Shown: positions 9,109 through 18,730, counted from the stretch's first letter. The stretch: DNA of 64,000 bases from Corynebacterium doosanense CAU 212 = DSM 45436 (GCF_000767055.1 NZ_CP006764.1:2480001-2544000); one strand, 5' to 3'. Program-made: numbers and translations. The notes: generated by a model from the letters alone, not told the origin.

Positions 9109-9923
9109 CGCCCGAAGAGCTTATCGACGCCGTCTCCCACCACCTCCCGGCCTCCGGCCGCCTCGCCGTCGCCTACTCCGGCGGGGTCGACTCCGCCACG
9201 CTGTTGGCCATTGCCGTGCGTGTTCTCGGGCCTTCGCGCGTGGTCGGGGTCATGGCCGTGTCCGCGTCCCTGGCCGCGCGGGAGCGCGCCGCCGCCTTGT
9301 CGGTCGCGCGTGGTCTGGGCGTTTCCGTGGTGGAGCTGGAGACCGACGAGCAGTCCATTCCCGGCTACCGGGCCAACGACGTCGACCGCTGCTACTACTG
9401 CAAGGACGAGATGTTCACGGTCATCGACTCCTCCGACCTCGGTGTGGACGCGGTGGCCTACGGGGAGAACGCCGACGATGCGTTGCGGGTCGACCGCCCC
9501 GGCGCGGTCGCCGCCACCGAGCACTCCGTGCTGCGCCCGCTCGCCTCCGCCGGGCTGACAAAGGACCAGGTCCGCGAGGTCGCGCGATTCCTGGAGTTGC
9601 CCGTGGCGGACAAACCCGCCTCACCGTGTCTCGCCTCGCGCATCCCGCACGGCCAGGAGGTCACCCCGGAGAAACTCGCGCAGATCGAGGCCCTGGAGCT
9701 GGCCCTCTACGAGCTCGGCTTCTCCGACTCCCGGGTGCGCCACCACGGATCCATCGCCCGCCTCGAACTCCCGCGCGCCGAGATGCCGCTGGCACTCGAA
9801 CACGCCGACGAGATCCAGGCCGCCGCCCTGCGCGCGGGCTTCACCTACGCGGCCATCGACCTCAAGGGCATACAGTCGGGCGCCATGACTCTGTCGATCC
9901 TCAACGCCCGCGGCTCCCTGTGA
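9105..9923 (+). CDS. larE: ATP-dependent sacrificial sulfur transferase LarE
   Basis: 272-aa PP-loop enzyme that converts the pyridinium biscarboxylate made by LarB to the bisthiocarboxylate during nickel-pincer cofactor synthesis. The PP-loop SGGVDS is at residues 25-30. Cys96 and Cys99 lie in CYYCKDEMF. Cys175 in PASPCLASR matches the position of the sacrificial Cys176 of L. plantarum LarE. The GTG start overlaps the larA TGA and the stop overlaps the larB GTG, so the three genes are translationally coupled. Confidence 0.92.
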   Translation: MTPEELIDAVSHHLPASGRLAVAYSGGVDSATLLAIAVRVLGPSRVVGVMAVSASLAARERAAALSVARGLGVSVVELETDEQSIPGYRANDVDRCYYCKDEMFTVIDSSDLGVDAVAYGENADDALRVDRPGAVAATEHSVLRPLASAGLTKDQVREVARFLELPVADKPASPCLASRIPHGQEVTPEKLAQIEALELALYELGFSDSRVRHHGSIARLELPRAEMPLALEHADEIQAAALRAGFTYAAIDLKGIQSGAMTLSILNARGSL

Positions 9924-10579
9924 GCGAGAACGTCGGCGACTTCGCCCGCCTGGACACCGACCGGGCCCAGCGCCGCGGCTACCCCGAGGCCGTCTTCTGC
10001 GAGGGCAAGACCCCGGATCAGGTCGCGGCGATCGCTCAGCGTTTCGCGGAGACCGGGGACGCGACGCTGTTCACCCGGGCGTCCGCTTCGCATGCCGCGG
10101 CCGTGCTTTCCGTGCTTCCCTCCGCTTTTCATGACCCCCTCGCCCGGGTACTGGCCTACCCCGCCGAACCGCCTGCGCCCGCCGGCAAGTCCGTGCTGGT
10201 GGTCTGTGCCGGCACCTCCGACCTGCCCGTCGCCCGCGAGGCGCTGCACACCGCGCGCCACCTGGGCCGCGATACCTCGCTCATCGCCGACGTCGGGGTC
10301 GCCGGGCTGCAGAGAATTCTCGACGTCCAGGACCAGCTCCGCGCCGCCGGGGTCATCATCGTCGCCGCCGGCATGGACGGCGCACTCCCCGGCGTGGTGG
10401 CCGGCCTGGTGTCCGCGCCCGTCGTCGCCGTGCCCACCTCCGTCGGCTACGGGGCGGGCGCGGGTGGGATCGCTCCCCTGCTGACCATGCTCAACGCCTG
10501 CGCTCCCGGGGTCGGCGTCGTGAACATCGACAACGGCTACGGGGCCGGGCACCTGGCGGCGCAGATCGCTGCGCCGTAG
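9920..10579 (+). CDS. larB: Pyridinium-3,5-biscarboxylic acid synthase LarB
   Basis: 219-aa protein with a PurE-like core. It carboxylates and hydrolyses nicotinic acid adenine dinucleotide, the first step of nickel-pincer nucleotide synthesis. The family signature is AQRRGYPEAVFCEGKTPDQV near the N-terminus. The glycine-rich segments LVVCAGTSDLPVAREAL, VAAGMDGALPGVVAGL and PTSVGYGAGAGGIAPLLTM match the PurE-like domain. The GTG start at 9920 overlaps the larE stop. The gene ends 14 bp before a large hairpin and converges on larC. Confidence 0.92.
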   Translation: MSENVGDFARLDTDRAQRRGYPEAVFCEGKTPDQVAAIAQRFAETGDATLFTRASASHAAAVLSVLPSAFHDPLARVLAYPAEPPAPAGKSVLVVCAGTSDLPVAREALHTARHLGRDTSLIADVGVAGLQRILDVQDQLRAAGVIIVAAGMDGALPGVVAGLVSAPVVAVPTSVGYGAGAGGIAPLLTMLNACAPGVGVVNIDNGYGAGHLAAQIAAP

Positions 10580-10593
10580 GGGCGGCTGGCGTC

Positions 10594-10678
10594 GGTCGGA
10601 TGGACGCCGTCGGATTCAGCAGTGAATCCGACCAACAGGGCCCTCTATCGGTCTGCATCCGACCGCGTCCATCCGACC
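10594..10678. repeat. Nested inverted repeat between larB and larC
   Basis: An outer 14-bp perfect arm pair (10594-10607 GGTCGGATGGACGC with 10665-10678) encloses an inner hairpin, GTCGGATTCA (10609-10618) with TGAATCCGAC (10623-10632) and loop GCAG. Lying between convergent genes it can end transcription from both sides. The right arm lies inside the 3' end of larC, and the 12-mer GGTCGGATGGAC is also present at 373-384. Confidence 0.75.
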
Positions 10679-11805
10679 AGCGCGCGCCGCAGCACCTCGG
10701 CCTCGGACACTCCGAGCGCCAACGCCGCCGCGCGCACGTCCTCGAACTCGGGCTGCGCGGTCATCACCTCGCCGTCGCGGGAGCCGATCTTCACGCGCAC
10801 CGCGCACCCGTCCACGTCCACGGACTCCCACCTCCGCTCGAGCGTTTCCCGGGATACCTCGAAGTGCCGCACGCCGAAGGTGGTCGTGTGCCCGAAAAGT
10901 ACGGTCTTCACCGCGTCCAGTCCCGGCTTCTCGACGAGCGCGTGCACCGTCATCGCGGGCCGGCCTTTCTTCATGTGGATCGGCGTGAGCCAGGCGTCAA
11001 CGGCTCCGGCGTCGAGAAGCGTCGACAGCACGCCCGGCCAGAGGCGGGGGTCGAGGTCGTCGATGTTGGCCTCGGCCTGCACCAACGTCTCAGCCGAGGA
11101 AGCGTCAGAGAACAGCATGGCGCGCACGACGTTGGGTCTGCCCGGGGTGTCCTTCGTGCCGGCACCGACGCCGACGCCGGCCAGGACGCCGGCGGGCAGC
11201 GGGCCCGGAGAGGCGAAGTGGCGCAGCAGGGCCATGCCGGTCGGCGTGGCCAGCTCGCCCTCGCCGCCGGCGAGCACGGGCCAGCCCGCGGCAAGCTCGG
11301 CAACCGCGGGGGCGGGCACGGGAATGTCTCCGTGCGCGGCAGCGATGCGGCCGGACCCCAGGGCAACGGGGGAGGCGGACACCGAGGTCACGCCCAGCGA
11401 CCGCAGGGCCTCGCACACCCCGACGACGTCGGCGATGGAGTCGAGTGCGCCGACCTCGTGAAAGTGGATCGTCTCAGGGTCGACGCCGTGTACCGTGCCC
11501 TCGGCGTCAGCCAGCCGGGAAAACACCGAGAGGGCCGCCGCGCGGGTATCGGGGTGCAGGCGGGCGTCGATAAGCAGCTGACGAATGGTGGACCAGGTGC
11601 GATGCGGGGGGTCGTCGACAAGCACCTCAACGGAGAGCTTCGAAGCACGCTGGCCCTGGCGCGACGTCTCAGAAACAGAGAGCGAGACGGAGCCGGGGAT
11701 GACCGCGTCGACGGCCGGCTGGGGAAGGTCGGCGCCGAGGTCGAGAAGCGCGCCGAGGAGCATGTCCCCCGCGATGCCGGCGCTGGCGTCGATCCACAGA
11801 TGCAT
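10645..11805 (-). CDS. larC: Nickel-insertion protein LarC
   Basis: 386-aa protein that inserts nickel into the pyridinium bisthiocarboxylate mononucleotide in a CTP-dependent reaction. The N-terminus [20 protein letters not shown] is the LarC family signature. Also matching are [46 protein letters not shown] and [20 protein letters not shown]. The ATG at 11805 is 1 bp from the stop of the VanW-family gene, so larC probably rides on that transcript rather than on the larAEB one. The last codons (GWTRSDADR) are made from the inverted repeat at 10665-10678. Confidence 0.93.
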   Translation of the reverse strand: MHLWIDASAGIAGDMLLGALLDLGADLPQPAVDAVIPGSVSLSVSETSRQGQRASKLSVEVLVDDPPHRTWSTIRQLLIDARLHPDTRAAALSVFSRLADAEGTVHGVDPETIHFHEVGALDSIADVVGVCEALRSLGVTSVSASPVALGSGRIAAAHGDIPVPAPAVAELAAGWPVLAGGEGELATPTGMALLRHFASPGPLPAGVLAGVGVGAGTKDTPGRPNVVRAMLFSDASSAETLVQAEANIDDLDPRLWPGVLSTLLDAGAVDAWLTPIHMKKGRPAMTVHALVEKPGLDAVKTVLFGHTTTFGVRHFEVSRETLERRWESVDVDGCAVRVKIGSRDGEVMTAQPEFEDVRAAALALGVSEAEVLRRALVGWTRSDADR

Positions 11806-11806
11806 G

Positions 11807-13480
11807 TCAGGAGCAGCGCACGATGGGCTGCGGGTCGTAGGTCCAGGTCTGGGTCTGGCGGTCGATGACATTGCCGCTGAGATCCGTGATCGTGCGGGTG
11901 TCCGAGGTGGTGAAACCCGGAATGCCCGAGGACGCGATGCAGTTGTCGCCGGAGAGGTTCTGCACCTGCGGCTCCGTGGTGGCCCAGCGGCCACCGTTGG
12001 AGGACTCGACGTTGACCTCCTTGACACCGAGGATCTTCACGGTGACGTCCCCGCCGCCGACGCTGGTCTCGATCCGGATGGGGTGGCTGTTGGTGTTGCG
12101 GAACACCAGGTCGATGCCGCCGTCCCAGATCGTCGCCTCGCGGCCCGCCGGGTAGCGGGAGATGTAGTAGCTGTGCGGCGTATGGGCAATGTCCTCGAGG
12201 CCGGCGAAGTAGCTGGCGTTGTACAGCGTGGTGGTGAACTGGGAGACGCCGCCGCCGACACCCTGCGCCGAGCGGCCGTTCTCGATGATGCCGCTGGCGA
12301 TGTAACCCTGCGCGAGGCCGCGCGGGCCGGTGTAGCCGTTGAGCGAGAACGTCTCACCCGGGTTGACGATCGCCCCGTTGACCTGTGCGGCGATGGTGGC
12401 GATGTTGTGGCCGGAGTTCTCGGAGTAGCCGCTGGTGGTGAACTCGCCGATGACCTGGTCGAACGTGGCCGAGCGGGCCTCGTCGGTGGTGAACTCCGCC
12501 GGGTCCGGCTTGTAGGTGGCGTCCCACTCGCGCGGCTGCTCGCCGAGCACGCGGGCCGGGAAGTCCGCCATGGTGGCCTCCCAGTCGACGAGCGTGCCGT
12601 CGACGTGCGGGGTCACGGAGCCGTCCTGGTTGAGGCGGGCGTTCTCCGCCTCCGTCTCCGAGGCGGAGAGCTGCTCGCCGAGGATCGCGCCGGCGATCTC
12701 GGTGTTGACCTCGGGCACGATGCGGCCCTCGACGTTGGCGAAGGTGACGAACTCCCCGATCCGCTCCGGCTCGATCACCGCACGCACATCGTTGGACCCC
12801 TTGGCCGTGAGTGGGCCGGCGATCGCCGCGGCGACGGGGCCGTCGACGGCGGACTTGATCACGTCATCGTTGATCACCGGTTCGACCGGCTGCGGCTCCA
12901 CCTCGATGCCCTCGGGGTTGAGCCAGTGCTCGCTGACCTCGGCGCTCAGCACCTGCGGGTCGACCTGCTGGCCGAGCACGGGGTCCACCGTCTCCACCTT
13001 GCCAGCGGCGATGGACACCGAGCCGTCGACGGGTTCGGTCCGCAGCTCGGAGGCGACCCGGTCGATCTGCGGGTTCAGCGCGGCCGCGTCCACCTGAGAG
13101 ACCACTGCCACCTCGTGGGTGCCGAAGAGCCCGCGCAGGCGGGTGAGGGGGTTGGCCGACTCCTCGCCGGCCTGGTCCACGGTGGCGGCCCAGTCAATGG
13201 CCAGGCCGGATTCCGCGGGGACGAGCTGGCTGGTGCGCTCGCCGGCGGTGACGGTGACGGGCTGCGTCGCGGCGTCACCGAGCTGGGACTGCAGGGTCCG
13301 CTCGGCCTCGTCGTGGGTCATGCCGCCGATGTCGACGCCGCCCACGCTCGTGCCCCGGGGGACGTTGTCCTTGGTGGACAGGTAGTCCCAGGCGTAGAGG
13401 GCGCCGAGGATGACAATGAGGCCGACGATCACCCCGAGGGTGATCGTCGCGGCCCGGTTGGTTCTGCCTGCTTGACTCAC
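11807..13480 (-). CDS. VanW family envelope protein with YoaR-type domain
   Basis: 557-aa protein. A single N-terminal membrane segment (about residues 12-30, [19 protein letters not shown]) is followed by a large exported part. The repeats [20 protein letters not shown] and similar are putative peptidoglycan-binding PG_binding_4 domains. The VanW domain lies near residues 340-480 ([46 protein letters not shown]-like HTPHSYYIS). A G5-like tail follows. The molecular function is unknown. Despite the name, this is a general wall protein and not evidence of vancomycin resistance. Confidence 0.88.
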   Translation of the reverse strand: MSQAGRTNRAATITLGVIVGLIVILGALYAWDYLSTKDNVPRGTSVGGVDIGGMTHDEAERTLQSQLGDAATQPVTVTAGERTSQLVPAESGLAIDWAATVDQAGEESANPLTRLRGLFGTHEVAVVSQVDAAALNPQIDRVASELRTEPVDGSVSIAAGKVETVDPVLGQQVDPQVLSAEVSEHWLNPEGIEVEPQPVEPVINDDVIKSAVDGPVAAAIAGPLTAKGSNDVRAVIEPERIGEFVTFANVEGRIVPEVNTEIAGAILGEQLSASETEAENARLNQDGSVTPHVDGTLVDWEATMADFPARVLGEQPREWDATYKPDPAEFTTDEARSATFDQVIGEFTTSGYSENSGHNIATIAAQVNGAIVNPGETFSLNGYTGPRGLAQGYIASGIIENGRSAQGVGGGVSQFTTTLYNASYFAGLEDIAHTPHSYYISRYPAGREATIWDGGIDLVFRNTNSHPIRIETSVGGGDVTVKILGVKEVNVESSNGGRWATTEPQVQNLSGDNCIASSGIPGFTTSDTRTITDLSGNVIDRQTQTWTYDPQPIVRCS

Positions 13481-13528
13481 ACGCCCTAGGTTAACGTCTC
13501 ACGGCGCAGGTGAGAGAACCGAGGCAGC

Positions 13529-14698
13529 TTAATAGCCTGCATAGACGAGCTGGAGTTGCACGTTGAACGCGGCCGCGTCGAGACGCTCGACCGGCAGCCG
13601 GCCCTCCCGGACCGCGAGCTCCACGGCGTCGATCGCCTCGACCAGCCCCACGCCCGAGGACCATAACGCCTGGTCAGCACCTGCGGAGAGCGCGGCGGCC
13701 ACGGCCCCGGGCAGGGAGATCCGGTCGGTGATCGCCTTCATTCCCGACAGATCGTCGGTGTAGATGAGGCCGGTGAGCGACGCTCCGCCGGGGTACGAAC
13801 CCGTGCGCAGCAGGTCGTAGGCCGCGGGATTGAGGGTGGAGGGCGTCTGGCCGTCGCCAAGCCCGGGAACGATCATGTGGCCCATCATCACCGCGGCGGG
13901 TGTCTCCGCCAGCGCCCGCGCGAAGGGCGGCAGGTCGTGGGTGATGACGTTGTCCAGCGGCGGGGTCACGGCGGCCCCGAGGTGCGTGTCGCCGGAGGCC
14001 TGTCCGTGGCCGGGGAAATGTTTGTACACGGGGGCGACGCCGGCGTCGCGAAGCCCGCGGGCAAACGCCGCGCCATACACGCCGGCCTGCGTGGGATCGG
14101 CACTGAAGGCGCGGTCGCCGACGACCTCGAGCCCGGCGGAGTCGATGTCCAGCACGGGCGCGAAATTCACGTTGATGCCATGCGCGCGCAGGCTCTGCCC
14201 GATGGCCAGGGCGGTCGCGGTCACTCCCGCCGGGTCCATCGTCCGGGCCATCTCGCGTGGCGACGGATAACTGCCCAGCACCTGCGCATGGCGCTGCACG
14301 CGTCCGCCCTCGAAGTCGATGGAGACCCCGAACGCACGCCCGGTGATCGCCCGGAGATCGTGGATGTTGCGCCACGGCTCAGTCAGAATCGCGGGATCTG
14401 CCCAGCTGGTGATGAAGATACCGCCGACGCCGGCGTTGAGCTTGGCCAGCGCGTCATCGAAGTTGACCACGCCGACGTGCAGCAGCGAGGCGATCTTTCC
14501 GCGCAGGTCCTGAGGGACCCGGGAGGCGGCAACGGTCTCCGGCGGCAGGGGCGGCCTGGCCGCGGCGGAGGGGACGGGCGTGGGTGTCGGCTGCGGGTTC
14601 GGGGTGGGCGTCGGCGGGGTCTGCTCGCGGGCGCAGGCAGCCAGCCCGGCGGCGACCGACGTCGCTGCCGCGGCAAGTACCGCGCGTCTGCTGACCAT
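13529..14698 (-). CDS. Glycoside hydrolase family 3 lipoprotein (NagZ-like)
   Basis: 389-aa exported lipoprotein: signal peptide with lipobox L-A-A-C at residues 18-21, then a Pro/Thr linker to about residue 55. The GH3 barrel carries FGVSIDFEGGRVQRHAQVLG, NVNFAPVLDIDSAGLEVVGDR, the KHFPGHGQASGDTH loop that supplies the His/Asp dyad of NagZ-type enzymes, MGHMIVPGLG and the nucleophile region LIYTDDLSGM. It should remove terminal N-acetylglucosamine from muropeptides outside the membrane. It lies upstream of the VanW gene on the same strand, 48 bp apart. Confidence 0.9.
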   Translation of the reverse strand: MVSRRAVLAAAATSVAAGLAACAREQTPPTPTPNPQPTPTPVPSAAARPPLPPETVAASRVPQDLRGKIASLLHVGVVNFDDALAKLNAGVGGIFITSWADPAILTEPWRNIHDLRAITGRAFGVSIDFEGGRVQRHAQVLGSYPSPREMARTMDPAGVTATALAIGQSLRAHGINVNFAPVLDIDSAGLEVVGDRAFSADPTQAGVYGAAFARGLRDAGVAPVYKHFPGHGQASGDTHLGAAVTPPLDNVITHDLPPFARALAETPAAVMMGHMIVPGLGDGQTPSTLNPAAYDLLRTGSYPGGASLTGLIYTDDLSGMKAITDRISLPGAVAAALSAGADQALWSSGVGLVEAIDAVELAVREGRLPVERLDAAAFNVQLQLVYAGY

Positions 14699-14834
14699 CC
14701 CGCCCCCTCATTCGTCGTGCCCCCGTGGCGATCACCGAGCCCGGGCGTGAATTCTAGCGAGAGTAATCGACGCTTACACTCGAAAGGGAATCTCCGCCCT
14801 CTACACCCGACCCAGGAGTAGTGCTCCCCGAGTC

Positions 14835-15368
14835 TTGTCTACCCAACCGACCTCCATGCTCATCGCCTACGACGGCTCCCGACGCGCCCGCCACGCCCTC
14901 GTCCGGGCCGCGGAGCTGCTGCGCCCCGACACCGTCGAACTCATCACCGCGTGGGAGCCGGTCACCCGCCAGACCGCCCGGGCGCTGGGCCGCACCGGGA
15001 TGCCGCAGACCACCGTGGAGATCGACCCGGAGGGCGAGGGCACCGACGCAGCGCAGGCGCACGCCCTGAGCATCCTCGAAGACGGCGTGGAACTCGCCCA
15101 CGAGCTGGGCCTGAAGTCCCGCGCGCACCTGGTGGAGACCTCCGGCACGACTTCCCAGGCCATCGTCGACGCCGCTAAGGAGCTCAAGGTGGATGTCATC
15201 GTCGTGGGCACCCGCGGGTTGTCCGGGGTGCGCAGCTGGTTCAACAGCTCCACGGCGGAGCAGATCCTGCAGAACGCCGGCCTGCCCGTGTTCATCGTGC
15301 CGCCGACGGGTTCGGACGGGCCGGAGTCGGAGGACTACTCCTCCGAAACGCCGCTCAGCGCGTTTTAG
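14835..15368 (+). CDS. Universal stress protein (UspA family)
   Basis: 177-aa single Usp domain. The N-terminal strand MLIAYDGSRRARHALVRAAE and the nucleotide-binding motif VGTRGLSGVRSWFNSSTAEQILQNAGLPVFIV (G-2x-G-9x-G(S/T) type) are clear. A TTG at 14835 is taken as the start because AGGAG lies at 14814-14818, though the spacing of 16 nt is long. The ATG at 14856, directly before LIAYDGS, is the alternative. The role is ATP-linked stress tolerance, not further specified. Confidence 0.88.
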   Translation: MSTQPTSMLIAYDGSRRARHALVRAAELLRPDTVELITAWEPVTRQTARALGRTGMPQTTVEIDPEGEGTDAAQAHALSILEDGVELAHELGLKSRAHLVETSGTTSQAIVDAAKELKVDVIVVGTRGLSGVRSWFNSSTAEQILQNAGLPVFIVPPTGSDGPESEDYSSETPLSAF

Positions 15369-15398
15369 CAGCGCCTTGGCCTGGTAGGCTCCCGAAAC

Positions 15399-15596
15399 AT
15401 GGCGCTCGAATCTGATTCCCTCAACCGTCGCACCCTCGGCCCCGTCGTGGCCAGTGCCGTCGTCGGCGTCGCCCTCGGTGTCGTCGGTGTGGTGGGACTG
15501 GCCCTGTTCTCCGGTCAGAACACCGTGCCCCAGGGCAACGCGGTTCCCGCCGAACAGGCCGTCATGGGTAGCCCCGAGTACGGCACCCGCCAATAA
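15399..15596 (+). CDS. DUF2613 small membrane protein
   Basis: 65-aa protein with one membrane segment (VVASAVVGVALGVVGVVGLA) and a short polar tail (NTVPQGNAVPAEQAVMGSPEYG). This matches DUF2613, a family restricted to mycolic-acid actinobacteria and commonly found just before aftD, as here. It may assist the arabinosyltransferase, which is inference from gene order. Its TAA at 15594-15596 lies inside the upstream open part of the aftD frame. Confidence 0.88.
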   Translation: MALESDSLNRRTLGPVVASAVVGVALGVVGVVGLALFSGQNTVPQGNAVPAEQAVMGSPEYGTRQ

Positions 15597-15664
15597 CTGC
15601 CCGGCATCGCGCCGTCTCCGGCGCCCGCGCGCACCTGCTCGGCTGGACGCTCATCGCCCTGGTC

Positions 15665-18600
15665 ATGGCGGTGCAGCCGTGGGGTGAGGTGGCCGCGGAC
15701 ACCAAGCTCGACCTCATGGTCGATCCCGCGGGTTTCCTCGCCGGGGCCGCCTCGGCCTACTCCGCCGACTTCACCCTGGGCCAGCTGCAGAACCAGGCCT
15801 ACGGGTATCTCTTCCCGCACGGCCTGTTTTTCCTGCTCACGGACTTTCTGCCCGACTGGGTCGCGCAGCGGCTCTGGTGGACCCTCGTCGTCGGCGTGGG
15901 TTACTCCGGTTTCCTCGTGCTGCTGCGGCGTATCGACATCGGCTCGCCCGCCTTCCGTTTCCTCGCCGCCGCGCTCTTCGCCTTCTCCCCGCGCACGCTC
16001 ACCACGCTGACGGCCATCTCCTCGGAGACCTGGCCGGTCATGCTGTCTCCCTGGGTGGTGGCGGCGGTGCTCTCGCCGCGCCTGGACAGACGTGCACTGG
16101 TCGGGGCGATCGTGCCGGTGGCACTCATGGGGGCGGTCAACGCCTCGGCCACGCTGCTGGCCTGCCTGCCGGCGGGTATCGCCCTGCTGGTCAGGGTGCT
16201 CGCCGCGCGCGGCCGCGGTGCCGGGTTCGCCGGGCTGTGGCTGCTGGGCTGCGCGCTGGTCAGCGCGTGGTGGATCGGCCCGCTCCTGGTCCTGGGCCGT
16301 TACTCTGCGCCGTTCACGGACTTCATCGAGTCCTCCTTCGTGACCAACCGCTGGCTGAACCTCGCGGAGATCCTCCGAGGCACGACCAGCTGGGCACCCT
16401 TCGTGGACACCGAACGCACCGCCGGCGCCCTGCTGGTGCTGCAGCCGGTGTATGTCCTGGTCACCATGGCCGTGGCGGCGGCCGGTCTCGTCGGCCTGTG
16501 CCTGCTGCCCCGGCGCTCGCTGTGGCTGGTCATGCTCTTCACCGGGGTCGCGCTGCTCGGCGCCGCGCACGGCCCCTTCGCGGCCGGGTGGCTGGAGCTT
16601 CTCGACGGCCCCCTCGCCGCATTCCGCAACATCCACAAGGCCGACCCGCTGGTGCGCATTCCCCTGCTCATCGGCCTGGCCCACCTGGGCAGCCGGCTGT
16701 CCCTGCCCACCACCGCGGCCGACCTCGCCCACCCGAGCCGGCGCCACGCGGGCGCGGTGCTCGTCTCGCTCGTGGCGCTGGCCGCCGTCTCCCCCGCCCT
16801 CTCCGCGCGCCTGCTGCCCACGGGCACGTGGAACGAGATCCCGGACTACTGGCTGGAGGCCACGGCCTTCCTCAACGACAACGCCGCCGGCACCCGCACG
16901 CTCATCGCCCCGGAGACCCCCTTCGCCCGACAGGACTGGGGCTGGACCCGCGACGAACCCGCGCAGCCGCTTCTCGACGTCCCCTGGGCCGTGCGCGACG
17001 CCATCCCCCTGGTCGACCCGGAGGCGGTGCGCGGGCTCGACGGCATGATGGCCGTGCTGCACCAGCTCCCGGAACAGGCCGGACCCGCGCTGGTACAGGC
17101 GGGGATCGGGGCGGTGCTGGTGCGCCACGACCTGGAGAACGCTGAGCCAGTGGACGCCGAGGCGCTCGCGGAGTCCGTCCCCGGCGCGCGGGTCCACGGG
17201 TTCGGCGAGATCGAGGTGGTGCTGCTCGACCCGGACGCGGGCGCGCACACCAGCGACACCGCACCGCTGCGGGTGGCCGGCGGCGGCGAATCCGTCGCGC
17301 TGCTGGACACCCTCACCGAACCCGCCCCGCGCGAGCTCGTCGCCACCGATGCCGACGTGGTCACCGACACACCCCTGGCCGTCGCCCGCAACTACGGCAC
17401 GCTGGACAATCCGGTCTCCGCCCCGCTGGCCCACCCCGAGGAGGGCGCGGACGTGCGCAACCGGGCGCGTGACTACCCCTCCGCCGGGCCGCTCACCCGG
17501 GTGGTCGAGCACGGCCTGCGGGTCTCCGCGTCCTCGTCGGCGGCGGACGCGACCGCCTTCGGCGGGGCTGACGTGGCCAAGTCGGTGACGGCGGGCGTCG
17601 ACAAGCATCCCGACACCGCCTGGTGGCCCGCTCCCGGCGCGGCGAGCGGGGAATGGATCGAGCTGGCCGGGGACTTCGCCGGGCAGGAGCACGTGCGCAT
17701 CACGGCGACGGACGACTCGGAGGTTACCGTCAGTTCCGGGGAGGCGGCCACGACCGTGGCGTTGACCGGCGGGGAGGAGGCCGAGGTCGTCGTGCCCGGG
17801 CCCGCGACCGGCGCGATCCGCGTGACCCTCGCCGGCCCAGCAGCGGTGGGCATCGCGGAGATCTCCGTCGACGGCCACCCCGCCGAGCGGGTGGTCACGG
17901 TGCCGGACACCTCCCCGAACGTGCGGCAGTTCCTCTTCCAGCGGCTCCTGGTGGACACCGGCGTGCTCGTGCGCGATTTCACCGCCCCGCGCGACATGAC
18001 GGTGCGGCTGGATTCCGACGGACCCGTGCTTATCGACGACCAGGAGCACCACCCCGGCGACACCCTCGAGCTGCCGGCCGGACAGCACCGCCTGGACACC
18101 GAGGCCACCTGGGTCACCCTCACCGAACCCGGGTTCGCACCCGCGACCGGGGAGAACCTCTACTACTCCGGGCTCTCGGCGAACGAGGGGCTGCGCGCGC
18201 ACGCGGGCGGCGTGGAGCTCGAGCCGCGCCGGGTCGGCGCCGGCATGCAGGGTTTTGTGCTGCCCGAGGGGGTCGAGGGCCCCGTCGAGGTGAGTTTTGC
18301 CGGCGAGCGCGCCTACCGCGGCTCGCTCATCATGGGCGGGGCGCTGCTCGCGCTGACGCTGCTGGCCTGCGCCGTGGTGGGCCTGTCCGGGCGCCGGGGG
18401 CGCGAGCGGGGCGAGCTTCCCGAGGGCAACCCCACCGCCACCATCATCGCCGGGCTGGCGGCGCTGTTTGTCGTGGCCGGCCCGGCCGGGCTGATCGCCG
18501 CGGCTGCGGTGGCCGCGATCCGTTATTTCACCCTCATCCGCGGGCCGTGGCTGGCGGCGGGGCTGGTGGCCGTCGCGGGAGCATGGCTGGCGCGCTCCCC

Positions 18601-18730
18601 CTGGCCCTCGCCGACCTACGCGGGCGACGTGGACGTTCTTCAGTGGGTGCTGGCCGCCGCGCTGGCCTGCTCACTGCCGGGCCTTCTGCCCCGCACCAAC
18701 CGCGCCCCCGGGAGCTCGATGAACTCGTAG
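15665..18730 (+). CDS. aftD: Arabinofuranosyltransferase AftD
   Basis: At least 1021 aa. The N-terminal half is a polytopic GT-C glycosyltransferase (the DUF3367/AftD region) beginning AVQPWGEVAADTKLDLMVDP, with multiple hydrophobic segments to about residue 370. The middle is a large exported part with carbohydrate-binding-like beta domains. Four or so hydrophobic segments close the C-terminus. It adds alpha-1,3 branches to arabinan from decaprenylphosphoryl arabinose. The frame stays open upstream to 15572 and encodes HLLGWTLIALV just before the first ATG, so the true start is probably earlier, but no ATG, GTG or TTG is present there. The last 91 bp overlap the convergent acetyltransferase gene. 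Confidence 0.93.
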   Translation: MAVQPWGEVAADTKLDLMVDPAGFLAGAASAYSADFTLGQLQNQAYGYLFPHGLFFLLTDFLPDWVAQRLWWTLVVGVGYSGFLVLLRRIDIGSPAFRFLAAALFAFSPRTLTTLTAISSETWPVMLSPWVVAAVLSPRLDRRALVGAIVPVALMGAVNASATLLACLPAGIALLVRVLAARGRGAGFAGLWLLGCALVSAWWIGPLLVLGRYSAPFTDFIESSFVTNRWLNLAEILRGTTSWAPFVDTERTAGALLVLQPVYVLVTMAVAAAGLVGLCLLPRRSLWLVMLFTGVALLGAAHGPFAAGWLELLDGPLAAFRNIHKADPLVRIPLLIGLAHLGSRLSLPTTAADLAHPSRRHAGAVLVSLVALAAVSPALSARLLPTGTWNEIPDYWLEATAFLNDNAAGTRTLIAPETPFARQDWGWTRDEPAQPLLDVPWAVRDAIPLVDPEAVRGLDGMMAVLHQLPEQAGPALVQAGIGAVLVRHDLENAEPVDAEALAESVPGARVHGFGEIEVVLLDPDAGAHTSDTAPLRVAGGGESVALLDTLTEPAPRELVATDADVVTDTPLAVARNYGTLDNPVSAPLAHPEEGADVRNRARDYPSAGPLTRVVEHGLRVSASSSAADATAFGGADVAKSVTAGVDKHPDTAWWPAPGAASGEWIELAGDFAGQEHVRITATDDSEVTVSSGEAATTVALTGGEEAEVVVPGPATGAIRVTLAGPAAVGIAEISVDGHPAERVVTVPDTSPNVRQFLFQRLLVDTGVLVRDFTAPRDMTVRLDSDGPVLIDDQEHHPGDTLELPAGQHRLDTEATWVTLTEPGFAPATGENLYYSGLSANEGLRAHAGGVELEPRRVGAGMQGFVLPEGVEGPVEVSFAGERAYRGSLIMGGALLALTLLACAVVGLSGRRGRERGELPEGNPTATIIAGLAALFVVAGPAGLIAAAAVAAIRYFTLIRGPWLAAGLVAVAGAWLARSPWPSPTYAGDVDVLQWVLAAALACSLPGLLPRTNRAPGSSMNS

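Noticed and set aside
11807..13480. Vancomycin-resistance gene because of the VanW domain
   Set aside because: VanW-domain proteins are widespread wall proteins; no vanA/H/X-type genes accompany it.
15515..18202. 895-codon open frame antisense to aftD
   Set aside because: Low-complexity Arg/Gly/Pro/Glu translation; a shadow of the real GT-C gene.
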